From the NCBI GenBank assembly GCA_020629715.1, contig JAHDCU010000002.1, positions 553,804 to 617,803 of the forward strand: 64,000 nucleotides of DNA, given 5' to 3'. Every line of letters begins with the position of its first letter. Positions within the stretch are counted from its first letter, which is position 1. The position numbers and the translations under genes were made by a program. Below the pieces are notes generated by a model. It was given only the letters and a program-made list of their open reading frames with translations, searched no databases and had not been told where the DNA came from. Shown one piece after another: positions 20,322 to 30,100 of the stretch. This DNA is from Saprospiraceae bacterium (GTDB lineage: Bacteria; Bacteroidota; Bacteroidia; Chitinophagales; Saprospiraceae).

Positions 20322-22055
20322 GAGGATCGTAACTGTCCCATTATTTACTAAAGAACCAGAGATTTTTAGATCTATGCCTTTGTCAGAGAATTGATGAACT
20401 TCTATTAACCCTGTACTCGAATTGATAAGTTGACCAGAAATCGTAAGTTCTGATTCTGTATTGAAATTATCTCTGACCTTAAGTACTCCACTCAGGTTGA
20501 ACATTCCTGAGATATCCACTACTCCACCTCCTTTGACATCCAATGTATATCCATTCGATAGATTAAGCGTAGCATTACCTCCTACGTTCAAAGAACGTAT
20601 ATCCGCGTCGATACCATTCAAATCTACGAAGTAACTACTTGATTGCACAGGTAAAAACGTCTCATGGCAAACTTCTGGAAGTATACCCAAACTCCAATTG
20701 CTAGCATCACCCCAATTACCCGAAGTCGCTTGCCATGTGTTTTGAACAGTTGTATTAACAATCACATTCAGCAGAATGGTTTCGCCTGGAGCACCTCCAC
20801 AACTATATGGGGTTACAGATAGTGATTTCACAGGAGCACTCGCATCCCATAATACGGTGACTTCATTAGACGAACTACTCTGTTGCACAAATGTGCCTCC
20901 TGTAACTTGCCAATCGTACAATTCTGCTAAACCTGCATCTGTATTATAGTCTCTTGTAAGATCAGTACTACATACAATATCAGGACCATATATCTGATGA
21001 TCTTCGGGCTTGAGCTCTTGATCATAAAACCAATCCGCAATACCAGGAACGATATCGCTATACAATGCAGTACTACCATCCTCATGAACTCCGTGACCAC
21101 GATTAGTGTAACTATAAAACTCTTTAGGCAAACCTATCGTAGCAGCTCTCGCATCCATATTTTCACTACCATACACAACTGGCAGATCGGAACCTACAAC
21201 CAAAAAAGAAACGTTACTAAAAGGTTCACCATTGGTATATGGTACGGTACCGTCATCATCACTATGGAACATCACGATACTCGGATCATCTGCAGTTTCC
21301 ATATAATTTAAGTCTCCTACGGCACCAGCTAGGCTAAAAATTGAATTGGCATGACCAGAATACCCTTGATTATCTCCAGCGCAATCGAAACAACCTTGAT
21401 CCGACAATGTCGTTCCTCCCTGAGAATATGCGGATGTAGTAGATAGCGGCCTTTCAATGTTTTTATCTATATAAGCGATATGAGTGCCGATGAAAGCTCC
21501 TGCGCTGTGCCCACCGATATAAATCTGATCAGGATCAATTTTATAGGTATTCGCCCCAGCAGCATCCGCTCTAAAAAATCGGATTGCCGATCTACCATCT
21601 TGCAGCCCTCGATAAACGGCTCGTTGACTTAGACCCTCATCAAAAATATTCATACCTAATCGATAATCAATGGTTGCTGTAACAAAACCGCGTTTAGCTA
21701 GATCCTGTGCTAGTAATCTCATACTCCAGTGATCTTTACTTCCATCCAAAAATCCTCCTCCAAAACATATAATGATCACTGGTCGCTTCGACTGAGTATC
21801 ACCAACTGGTTCAAAAATATCCATATAGAGATTGACATTGGTCGTATTGACTTCATCAGCATTGAGGGGATATCCAGTTATCCATTCGTAAAAGCCACCG
21901 CCAGGCGTCGGTTGAGGGACCCCGGTACTAAATTGTACTTCACTCGTCTCGGTCCATTGAGAAAAGACTTCTGCTTGATATCGGCTGGGTAAAAATTGAG
22001 CAAATACCCCTTGACCAAGAAAGAAAATAGATATTGATATTGCTAGCACTCTCAT
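20313..22055 (-). CDS. Secreted alpha/beta-hydrolase (carboxylesterase-like) with PKD-like module
   Basis: The 580-residue protein has a signal peptide ending near GQGVFAQ. Residues about 70-345 form an alpha/beta-hydrolase of the esterase/lipase type: CFGGGFLDGS as oxyanion loop, GGHSAGA as the nucleophile elbow, an acidic DDDGTVPY and a late histidine in RGHGVHEDG. After that comes a PKD-like segment (YDWQVTGGTF) and a beta-rich C-terminal region beginning at WGDASNW and continuing with short Gly/Asn-rich strands. No T9SS sorting domain of the usual type is visible at the end. It follows a small exported protein by five bases, so the two form an operon. The substrate is unknown. Confidence 0.8.
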   Translation of the reverse strand: MRVLAISISIFFLGQGVFAQFLPSRYQAEVFSQWTETSEVQFSTGVPQPTPGGGFYEWITGYPLNADEVNTTNVNLYMDIFEPVGDTQSKRPVIIICFGGGFLDGSKDHWSMRLLAQDLAKRGFVTATIDYRLGMNIFDEGLSQRAVYRGLQDGRSAIRFFRADAAGANTYKIDPDQIYIGGHSAGAFIGTHIAYIDKNIERPLSTTSAYSQGGTTLSDQGCFDCAGDNQGYSGHANSIFSLAGAVGDLNYMETADDPSIVMFHSDDDGTVPYTNGEPFSNVSFLVVGSDLPVVYGSENMDARAATIGLPKEFYSYTNRGHGVHEDGSTALYSDIVPGIADWFYDQELKPEDHQIYGPDIVCSTDLTRDYNTDAGLAELYDWQVTGGTFVQQSSSSNEVTVLWDASAPVKSLSVTPYSCGGAPGETILLNVIVNTTVQNTWQATSGNWGDASNWSLGILPEVCHETFLPVQSSSYFVDLNGIDADIRSLNVGGNATLNLSNGYTLDVKGGGVVDISGMFNLSGVLKVRDNFNTESELTISGQLINSSTGLIEVHQFSDKGIDLKISGSLVNNGTVTILEE

Positions 22056-22060
22056 GATTC

Positions 22061-22504
22061 TTAGATTTTAGATTGTTGAATAATCAATCTTTTTCTAAGA
22101 TCCATATCTTTATTCAAGGCTTCTTTCAAAGCGAGATGTCGATCTTCTGAAATATTATATTTCATTCTTAGGTCTTTCATGTTTTGCTTTCTTCCCTCCT
22201 CATATTCGGACTTAAGTGAATCTATCTTTTCAATGATAGCCTTCTGTTCTTCCGACACTTTTTTACCTTCAACCACAGCTGCATGATCCTGTAGTAAGCT
22301 AATATATGATTGTTGGTCTATTCCTTCCTTTTGCAGGTAAGAGGTCAAATTTTGGGTCATTTTCTTCACATATTGGCTATCCTCTTTTTGAATTTTAAGG
22401 AAAGCAACAAGTTCTTCATCAAGAAAATTACTTTCTTGATGTTGGGCACTCAAGCTGAGAGCTAAAGCCGAAATAAGGCTTAAGAGAAAGAGAAATCTAT
22501 TCAT
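22061..22504 (-). CDS. Small exported helical protein, unknown
   Basis: This is a 147-residue protein with a clear signal peptide (MNRFLFLLSLISALALSLSA, cleavage near SAQ). The mature part is highly charged and predicted all-helical, with coiled-coil-like segments such as SLKSEYEEGRKQNMKDLRMK. I do not recognise a family. It lies between alaS (42 bases downstream of its stop) and the esterase, five bases before the latter, so co-expression with the esterase is likely. Confidence 0.65.
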   Translation of the reverse strand: MNRFLFLLSLISALALSLSAQHQESNFLDEELVAFLKIQKEDSQYVKKMTQNLTSYLQKEGIDQQSYISLLQDHAAVVEGKKVSEEQKAIIEKIDSLKSEYEEGRKQNMKDLRMKYNISEDRHLALKEALNKDMDLRKRLIIQQSKI

Positions 22505-22546
22505 TCCAAGTTATTTTGCTTTAATATACAAAGTGTAACTCAAAAC

Positions 22547-25168
22547 TTACAAATGATTTTCAATGGCTTTCAATGCTTCTTGAATACCTTCAGGATTAGA
22601 CCCTCCTGCTGTGGCAAAAAATGCTTGACCGCCACCGCCGCCGTTGATGTGCTTTGAAATTTCTCTAATAATATTTCCAGCATGCATACTTTCATTTTTC
22701 ACTAAACTTTCGCTAATGGTCAACATCAACTGTATTTTAGGACCGTTTTCAATAGCAAATAGAATAACAGCGTCTCCAACCTCCTTCTCAATGTTATATG
22801 CGAGAGTCTTAGCAGCTTTACTATCATTAAGATCAATTTTTGCCGCCAATAGGTTTTTATTATTTAGCACTTGTACTTCCGCGATGAGACTTTCTTTTAA
22901 TGCATTAGCCTGTCCAGATTGAAGTTTTTCTATCTCCTTTTGAAGATTTTTGTTATCGTCCAATAGCTTTGCTACTTGTAATTCTACAGGTTGTGGACTT
23001 TTGAACATTTGCTCTACGGTCGTAAGTTGCGTAAGCTTATCATTGATATACTTCTCTGCCCCAACGGATGTGAGAGCCTCTATACGTCTGACACCTGCTG
23101 CCACAGCTGATTCGCTCTTTATTTTGAATATACCTATCTCCCCAGTTGCATCCACATGGCATCCACCACAGAGCTCTTTGCTATATGTGGGATCGAAGGT
23201 GATCATCCTCACCACATCACCATATTTCTCACCAAAGAGCATGGTAGCTCCTTTCTCTTGGGCTTCTGCGATTGGAATCGCCCTATCTTCTTGCAATCTT
23301 ATATTTTCCCTAATCTTTTGATTAACTCTTTGTTCTACTCTTTCAATCTCCTCAGAAGTCATTTTTGCGAAGTGAGAAAAGTCAAATCGGAGGTATGAAT
23401 CTTTGACCAACGATCCTCTCTGCTGCACATGATCTCCGAGTACTTCCCTCAAGGCAGAATGCATCAAATGAGTTGCTGAGTGATTATTTTCAATCAACTC
23501 TCTCCGCGGCTTATTAACGGTAGCATCGACAGTCTTTTGTAGATCAGAAGGAAATTTTTCCACGTGATGAATGAATAAATCATTTTCTCTTTTAGTGGTG
23601 ATCACTTTTATTTTTTCTCCCTCAAAATCAAGAACACCAGAATCCCCTACTTGACCTCCTCCCTCTGCATAAAACGGTGTAGTATTAAGTACTATTTGAT
23701 ATATAGTTTTATTTTTTTCTTTAACGGTTCTGTACTTTATGACTTTAGTACTAGCAACGTGAAACTCATCATATCCAACAAAATTAACCTCAGCAGAATC
23801 ATCTAAAACGATCCAATCTCCTGTACTTCTCTGAGTTGCTGCTCGACCTCGATTGCGCTGCGCTTCCAATGATTCTTCAAATCCTGAATTGTCAACTTTA
23901 AATCCTCTTTCACTTGCGATCAACCGTGTCAAATCAATTGGAAATCCGTAGGTATCATATAATTCAAAAGCTACAGATCCTGGTATCGTATCACCCCGAA
24001 TATCAAGCTGATCCATTCTTTTAAGGCCGGCATCTAGAGTCCGTAAAAACGATTTTTCTTCTTCAAGCATTACGTTAGTTACAAATGCTTCTTGAGCTTT
24101 CAGTTCTGGAAATACATCTGCAAATCGATCAGCTAATAATCCTATCAACTCATGTAAGAGGGGTTCTTTCCTATCTAAGAAAGAAAAATAGTATCGTACT
24201 GCACGTCGAAGAATTCTTCTTATTACATAACCCGCTCCGGTATTGCTTGGCATCTCGCCATCTGCAATAGCAAAAGCGACCGCCCTGATGTGGTCAACGA
24301 TAACTCTCATGGCAATATCCGATTTGGCGGATAAATCGTAGCTACCTTTATACCTGATACCTGTTTTGTCCTCTATAAGATTAATAAATGGATTAAAAAC
24401 ATCTGTATCATAATTAGATGTCTTGCTCTGCATGGCCATACAAAGACGCTCAAAGCCCATACCTGTATCTATGTGCTTTTCCGGTAAATTTTCTAAACTA
24501 CCATCCGCTTTTCTATTGTACTGTATAAAGACCAAATTCCAAATCTCCACAACCTGTGGATGATCCATATTGACCAAAGTTTTACCATCTACACTAGCTC
24601 TTTCTTGATCAGTACGTAGATCCACATGAATTTCTGAACAAGGACCGCATGGTCCTGTATCACCCATTTCCCAAAAGTTATCCTTTTTGTCGAAAGGTAT
24701 AATTCTGTCTTTAGAAATCCATGTGCTCCAGTAATCCGCAGCTTCGTTATCCAATTCAAGATTTTCTTTTTGATCACCTTCAAAAATGGTAACGTATAGT
24801 CTATCTTTTGGCAATTGATATACTTCTGTCAATAACTCCCAAGCCCATGCAATGGCCTCCTCTTTAAAATAATCACCGATGGACCAATTACCAAGCATTT
24901 CAAACATGGTATGATGATAAGAATCTATACCTACCTCTTCTAAATCATTGTGCTTACCAGATACACGTAAACATTTTTGAGTATCAGCAATTCTACGATT
25001 TTCTGGTGTGGCATTACCAAGAAAAAAATCTTTAAATTGATTCATACCCGCATTGGTAAACATGAGAGTAGGATCATTTTTGATTACTATGGGTGCTGAA
25101 GCCACAATTTTATGGTCTTTGGACTCAAAAAAATCGAAGAATTTTTGCCTTATCTCATTCGCCTTCAT
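22547..25168 (-). CDS. alaS: Alanine-tRNA ligase
   Basis: AlaRS charges tRNA-Ala and edits mischarged serine and glycine. The 873-residue protein has the catalytic domain at the start (NAGMNQFKDFFLG, HHTMFEMLGNWSIGDYFKEE), the editing-site histidines in NNHSATHLMHSALREVLGDH, the distal cysteine/histidine pair in LCGGCHVDATGEIG, and a C-terminal domain ending HINGGGGGQAFFATAGG. The length matches E. coli AlaRS (876). It heads the minus-strand group 20313-25168. Confidence 0.98.
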   Translation of the reverse strand: MKANEIRQKFFDFFESKDHKIVASAPIVIKNDPTLMFTNAGMNQFKDFFLGNATPENRRIADTQKCLRVSGKHNDLEEVGIDSYHHTMFEMLGNWSIGDYFKEEAIAWAWELLTEVYQLPKDRLYVTIFEGDQKENLELDNEAADYWSTWISKDRIIPFDKKDNFWEMGDTGPCGPCSEIHVDLRTDQERASVDGKTLVNMDHPQVVEIWNLVFIQYNRKADGSLENLPEKHIDTGMGFERLCMAMQSKTSNYDTDVFNPFINLIEDKTGIRYKGSYDLSAKSDIAMRVIVDHIRAVAFAIADGEMPSNTGAGYVIRRILRRAVRYYFSFLDRKEPLLHELIGLLADRFADVFPELKAQEAFVTNVMLEEEKSFLRTLDAGLKRMDQLDIRGDTIPGSVAFELYDTYGFPIDLTRLIASERGFKVDNSGFEESLEAQRNRGRAATQRSTGDWIVLDDSAEVNFVGYDEFHVASTKVIKYRTVKEKNKTIYQIVLNTTPFYAEGGGQVGDSGVLDFEGEKIKVITTKRENDLFIHHVEKFPSDLQKTVDATVNKPRRELIENNHSATHLMHSALREVLGDHVQQRGSLVKDSYLRFDFSHFAKMTSEEIERVEQRVNQKIRENIRLQEDRAIPIAEAQEKGATMLFGEKYGDVVRMITFDPTYSKELCGGCHVDATGEIGIFKIKSESAVAAGVRRIEALTSVGAEKYINDKLTQLTTVEQMFKSPQPVELQVAKLLDDNKNLQKEIEKLQSGQANALKESLIAEVQVLNNKNLLAAKIDLNDSKAAKTLAYNIEKEVGDAVILFAIENGPKIQLMLTISESLVKNESMHAGNIIREISKHINGGGGGQAFFATAGGSNPEGIQEALKAIENHL

Positions 25169-25326
25169 ATCGTATAATTATAACACATATCTTTCCCACT
25201 TTTATTTTCCACTATGAAAAATTATTACACAGTCCATAGTAACATGTTATATAAATCGCAGTCTATCAGCAGGTTATCTATTAATGGTATCGATATATGA
25301 AAATTTAAAATTTATGGTATTCAAAT

Positions 25327-25357
25327 TTTGTTTTACGGATGTAGACAGGTAATTTTG
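25327..25357 (+). promoter_or_regulatory. Bacteroidota-type promoter of the M23 peptidase gene
   Basis: TTTG at 25327-25330 is followed after exactly 19 bases by TAATTTTG at 25350-25357, a full TAnnTTTG match. The predicted start of transcription is about 65-70 bases before the ATG at 25431. The rest of the 262-base gap to alaS holds no other clear feature. Confidence 0.75.
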
Positions 25358-25430
25358 GCGAGCCTTATTTCCCTGAACATACGTATTATTAAGGCATAAA
25401 AGTAGTATTAAATCTGACAACCATCGTCCA

Positions 25431-26414
25431 ATGAGTAATGAAAAATACGTATACAATCCTAGTACCCTTAAGTACGAGATTTATAAAACACCAAAGAGTA
25501 AAATAATACTTAGATCAGTTGCAGGTCTTTGCACAATTTTGCTTGGTGCTTTAGTATTGTTTTTCATTGCTTCGCACTATATTCCGAGTCCGAAGGAACA
25601 ATCTCTGGAGAGAGAAATAAATCAGCTCAACTATCACTATAATCTTTTAGACAGAGACCTTGATGCCGTTGCTGAGGATTTAGAATATCTACATAATAAA
25701 GATTCGGATATACATAGAGTGATTTTTGGAATCGATCCTCTTGACGAAGGCATTTGGAATGGTGGTATAGGTGGTAGCAATCGTTACCAAGAATTGGATA
25801 ACTTTAGGGAATCGGGTGATATAATCGAGAACTCACTTACAAAAATAGATCAACTCAAAAGAAAGATAGAACTACAGAAAAAATCTGTAGATACACTGTA
25901 CTCCCTAGCAATTGAAAGAGAAGAACGCCTTCTTAGCATTCCATCTATCAAGCCAGTAAAGGAAAATGAGCTTAAAAGAAGTATGTACAGTTTATCAGGA
26001 TATGGGATGCGTATTCACCCTGTCCATAAAGTGAAAAAATTTCATAAAGGTATAGACTTCACAGCGCCTCGAGGCACTGCAATTCAAGCTACTGGCAACG
26101 GAGTTGTTCAAAGAGTGGAGAAACGTAAAAATGGATATGGCAACAATGTCATTGTTTATCATGGATATGGCTATTCTACTCTTTACGCTCATATGGATGC
26201 TGTGCTGGTTAAAAAAGGCGATGAAGTCACCAAGGGACAAAAAATCGGGACTATTGGTTCTACCGGAACAAGTACAGCTCCTCACTTACATTATGAAGTT
26301 AGGATCAATGGTAAAGCAATCAATCCTATAGACTTTTGCATGGATGGTCTTACCCCAAAAGAATATCAAGAACTTGTCAATAAAGCAACTGTAGAAAATC
26401 AGTCGTTTGACTAA
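25431..26414 (+). CDS. Membrane-anchored M23 family metallopeptidase
   Basis: This is a cell-wall endopeptidase-type (LytM/M23) protein that acts in the periplasm on peptidoglycan cross-links. It has a short cytosolic N terminus, one membrane segment (about residues 26-50), a helical coiled-coil region with YHYNLLDRDLDAVAEDLEYL, and a C-terminal M23 domain. The zinc ligands are present: H and D in FHKGIDFTAPRGT (about residue 205), and HLHYEVRINGKAINP. YAHMD supplies the second catalytic histidine. Length and layout match the Bacteroidota M23 proteins thought to work with cell-shape machinery. It is monocistronic with its own promoter. Confidence 0.9.
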   Translation: MSNEKYVYNPSTLKYEIYKTPKSKIILRSVAGLCTILLGALVLFFIASHYIPSPKEQSLEREINQLNYHYNLLDRDLDAVAEDLEYLHNKDSDIHRVIFGIDPLDEGIWNGGIGGSNRYQELDNFRESGDIIENSLTKIDQLKRKIELQKKSVDTLYSLAIEREERLLSIPSIKPVKENELKRSMYSLSGYGMRIHPVHKVKKFHKGIDFTAPRGTAIQATGNGVVQRVEKRKNGYGNNVIVYHGYGYSTLYAHMDAVLVKKGDEVTKGQKIGTIGSTGTSTAPHLHYEVRINGKAINPIDFCMDGLTPKEYQELVNKATVENQSFD

Positions 26415-27005
26415 ATTCTCTTCTTAGCTTGATCTGAAAAATTTCTATAATCTTGTTTACTATTTTCTCCGTTTATTGATAGATATAAAAGCCAATATTG
26501 AGACTATTCATTCTATTAATAAAGCTATACGCTGCTTAGTGATTAATCAAAAAATTTGTTCCAGTCATAGGTTTCGACTGAATTGCCCAGGATATAACTA
26601 CATCATATTGTGAATTTGTAATGTCTTATATGCATAGGAGATATCAAAATCACAAATCGAATCAAGAAATGAAATAGTTGGTTATGTATCGTCACATTTT
26701 ATGCGCTCAGGGTTAATGAAATATTTATTCTCGAGCTACTACCCTAATTTTCTTCTAACTATGTATCTAAGACTTCCATACTCCAAGGTATACCAGGGAA
26801 ATGATCTAACATTACCAAATACAGTCAATCAGTAATTCTTGCCAAGTATTTAACCGAGAATGAATTTGAAATGATTAATCGGCCCGTAGATTGGACGAAA
26901 TTACTGGTATTCAATGATTTCGTCATGGCTTAATCCTGACCTTGATTTTAACCATTTTGGCATTGTAAATATCCTTATAATACTTTGTAAATCAATCGTC
27001 TGTTG

Positions 27006-27027
27006 TTCTTTTGAAATTTCAAAAGAA
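27006..27027. repeat. Perfect 22-base palindrome
   Basis: The halves TTCTTTTGAAA (27006-27016) and TTTCAAAAGAA (27017-27027) are exact reverse complements with no spacer. It lies 24 bases beyond the surface-protein terminator. It could be a binding site for a dimeric protein or a cruciform; nothing in the sequence decides this. Confidence 0.5.
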
Positions 27028-27050
27028 TAATTTTAGGTTAAACTAAAAAA

Positions 27051-27078
27051 GGCTTGCTTACATTTCTGTAAGCAAGCC
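27051..27078 (-). terminator. Rho-independent terminator after the large surface protein
   Basis: A 12-base perfect stem (27051-27062 with 27067-27078, core GGCTTGCTTACA) closes a TTTC loop. On the minus strand six T follow the stem, ending the transcript of the gene that stops at 27131. On the plus strand AG and five T follow, so it may work both ways. Confidence 0.85.
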
Positions 27079-27130
27079 AGTTTTTATGGGATCAGTCAGA
27101 GTATCTCTACTCTATCTATCTTCACTAAGA

Positions 27131-30100
27131 TTAATCGATAAGGATCATCTTTTTAGTTGCTTTATGACCATTCACTTCTACGGTATAGTACATAATACCA
27201 TTGGTATTAAACTCTTCGCTTGATACTTCAAACGTATTGGTTCCTTTTACCGCATCTTGACTTCTTTGTACTACTAGTCTACCTGTGACATCGTATACCG
27301 ATAATGTTGCAATACCGCTTTCAGAAACTTGATAACCTATGGATGTAGTTGCATTAAATGGATTAGGAGTATTCTGACCTAATGAGAACTCTTTACTGTC
27401 TACCGTATTTCTCCACTCTAGAGAGACATCCATTACCTCGAGCTCTGCATTATAAGCTTCGGCATCAGTTATAATGCTGTTGAATGTAAGTGCTTCAGAT
27501 AAAGTAATATTATCATTGGCTATAAATGTAAGTGAGAACAACTCATCCTGATTACTGAAGCTCACAGGCTCCATTGTACTCCAAGATGTGGTAATTACTC
27601 CTTCTTTTACATTATTCAATCCAAAGTTTTCATTTGATACTTCAAGCATTCCACTTTCAAAACCAACATAATCTAACATCGTATGGTCAAAATCGATACT
27701 CATTTGATATCCAATCATTTCATTGAAGTCCTTTGCTGACACTGGAACTGATATCATCGATCCTTTCAATACTTCTTTATCCTCCATAGAAAATACCTGC
27801 GTCTTACTGCTTCTGTTCTCTAAGTCCTCATTAGATGTCAATTGACTTGGATTGGCTGTCGTATTGACATCACCTATCTTGATCGCTATGAAGTCTTGAT
27901 TATCAAAACTCTGCGTAATCGATACTAAGTTGATATTCTCATCATATGGGAATACATCAGTATTACTAACGAAGGAATGATCTTTCTCTACAAATCTCCA
28001 TGACTCTTGACCATTACCAAACTCGCTATTGATACCTAAAATCACTTTACGTAATCCGATAAGATCTGTCGCAGATACAGTTCCATTATTATTGATATCA
28101 GAAGCGATAGTTTTATATGGACTATCAAATGTCTGAATACCTAAAATATGCTTTTGAATCAGTACTAAGTCTAAGGTAGAAACACCATTCATGATATCAA
28201 TATCTTTAGTAGCTTCTACAGAATACGTACCAAAGTGAGGTAGATTCGTAAATGTATATGCTCCATCAGATTCTGTCATGATAGATGGTAAGTTAACCCC
28301 TGATTGATTTGATTGAAGACTTACTTCAACATCTGTTACCATCTGATTATTTGCATTATATATATTACCTCTCAGGTAGGCAAATCCATTGCTTGGTCCA
28401 GGACATACTTGTGCTTCATTGTCTTGTAAGTCAATGTAAACTGTACAGTAATCTTGATTATTAGCTAAGTCAGTAACCCACATCTGAAGTTCGATTAGAT
28501 TTGATTCTCCATCTGGTATGTCGTTACACGTGAATGTTACACTTGTTTGATTTACATTGGAAGAGAATGAAAATCTCAAATCTCCTTGATCAGTACAGTT
28601 GTCAAAACTACCCAAGTCAAAGTCATTAGCCCAAATTTCTAAAGTACCACTTACATCCATAACTGCAGATGCTACTGCTGAATGACAATATGGTGTTGGT
28701 GCTTTACAATCATTGACTCTGATATCGTAGGTACAAGTACTTAAATTACCACAGTGATCTTCAGCAGTCCAAGTAATCGTATAATCACCTGGCTCTAATG
28801 TTCTATTAAAAGATATCCCAGAACCAGAATTTGAATAACTACCTCCATCGTCTTGAGAACCTGAAAGTGTCCACTCAACTTGTATATCTTCTGAAGATGT
28901 ACAATCATCAGTCACTGTTGTTGCAAAACTTACGCTACCATCACAGTTATCTCCGTAAATACACTCTGTTCTGTCAGCACAAGTAGTAGTGAAAGTCGGA
29001 GCTCCCGAATTATTCACTTTTAAGATCTGAGTGTTAGTGTATATACCTGTATTAGCGTTGGCATCATATGTACACCAGTCGATCACTGTCCATGTTCTGA
29101 TCACTTTAACACAAGCCCCTTCTACTACATAGAAAGACTGATCTTCGAAGGTTGAAGCCGTAAGGCTACAGAAGTCATCATCTAAATCTGGATATGCATT
29201 TGCTGTAGGCAAATCTTCTGGTTCTAGACTTGGGTTACAGTTATTAGCATTTGAAGACGCATCATAATTATTTGGCCAATCAATATCTCCAAAAGTAAAA
29301 GGGTCTAAATCTTCAAACGTAAATGTTTGAAAACATTGATCAGTCAATCCAGCTGCATCAGTTACTTTATAAGTAATTGTGAATGAACCCTCTCCACATT
29401 GATCAAGATTTCCAATTGAACCAATCGTTTCAATGGTTGCGCTACAATTATCAATATAATCAACCTGAGCCATATAGGTAGACAGGTCTACATTTTCTAC
29501 CTGACAATCTAAGGTCACATCATCAGGGCAACTTAATATTACAGGACCTAATTTATCTTGTACTGTAACATCTACTGTACAAGTGTTCGATAAGCCAGCT
29601 TTGTCAAACACTCTAAATTCTACTTGAATGGTTTGATCAAATTCTTCACAACAGAATTGAACAGAAGTCCCAAAATTTGTATTCCCAGATATTCCACATA
29701 CATCAGTAAGTTTTCTTACCTCGAAGTAATCGATTTCACAGTTATCATTACTACCATCGTCAAAAGTCTCGGCGAGTATGGTAGCCCAACCGTCAGCTCC
29801 TAAGGATACTACCGTAAACTCATCACAAACGGCTATCGGTGGAGTTTGGTCAATAACATTTACCTCAGTAAAACAATCTGTATAATTACCGCACTCATCG
29901 TAGACTCTATATCGCAACCACGAACAACCGAAAGGCATACCCGTTACTACAAAATTTCCAGCAGAGTTTGTGCTTATGTTATCGTCAATGTAGACAGCTG
30001 TTGGATCAACCACACAATCATTGTCTGTATCAAAAACATAACTTACTTCGTAATTTGTATTACTGCAATCACCATTAATTACAGGCTCAGGGAATACATA

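Larger units (their letters stand above)
26415..27130. other. 716-base intergenic region, possible decayed coding DNA
   Basis: No intact gene is visible. Around 26716-26940 two short frames follow each other and overlap: one from an ATG near 26716 (beginning MKYLFSSYYPNFLLTMYLRL) that stops after 39 codons, and one in another frame ending in NEFEMINRPVDWTKLLVFND just before a TAA. This could be a frameshifted gene remnant, but I do not recognise the protein. The region also contains a 22-base palindrome and the terminator of the surface-protein gene. Confidence 0.35.
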
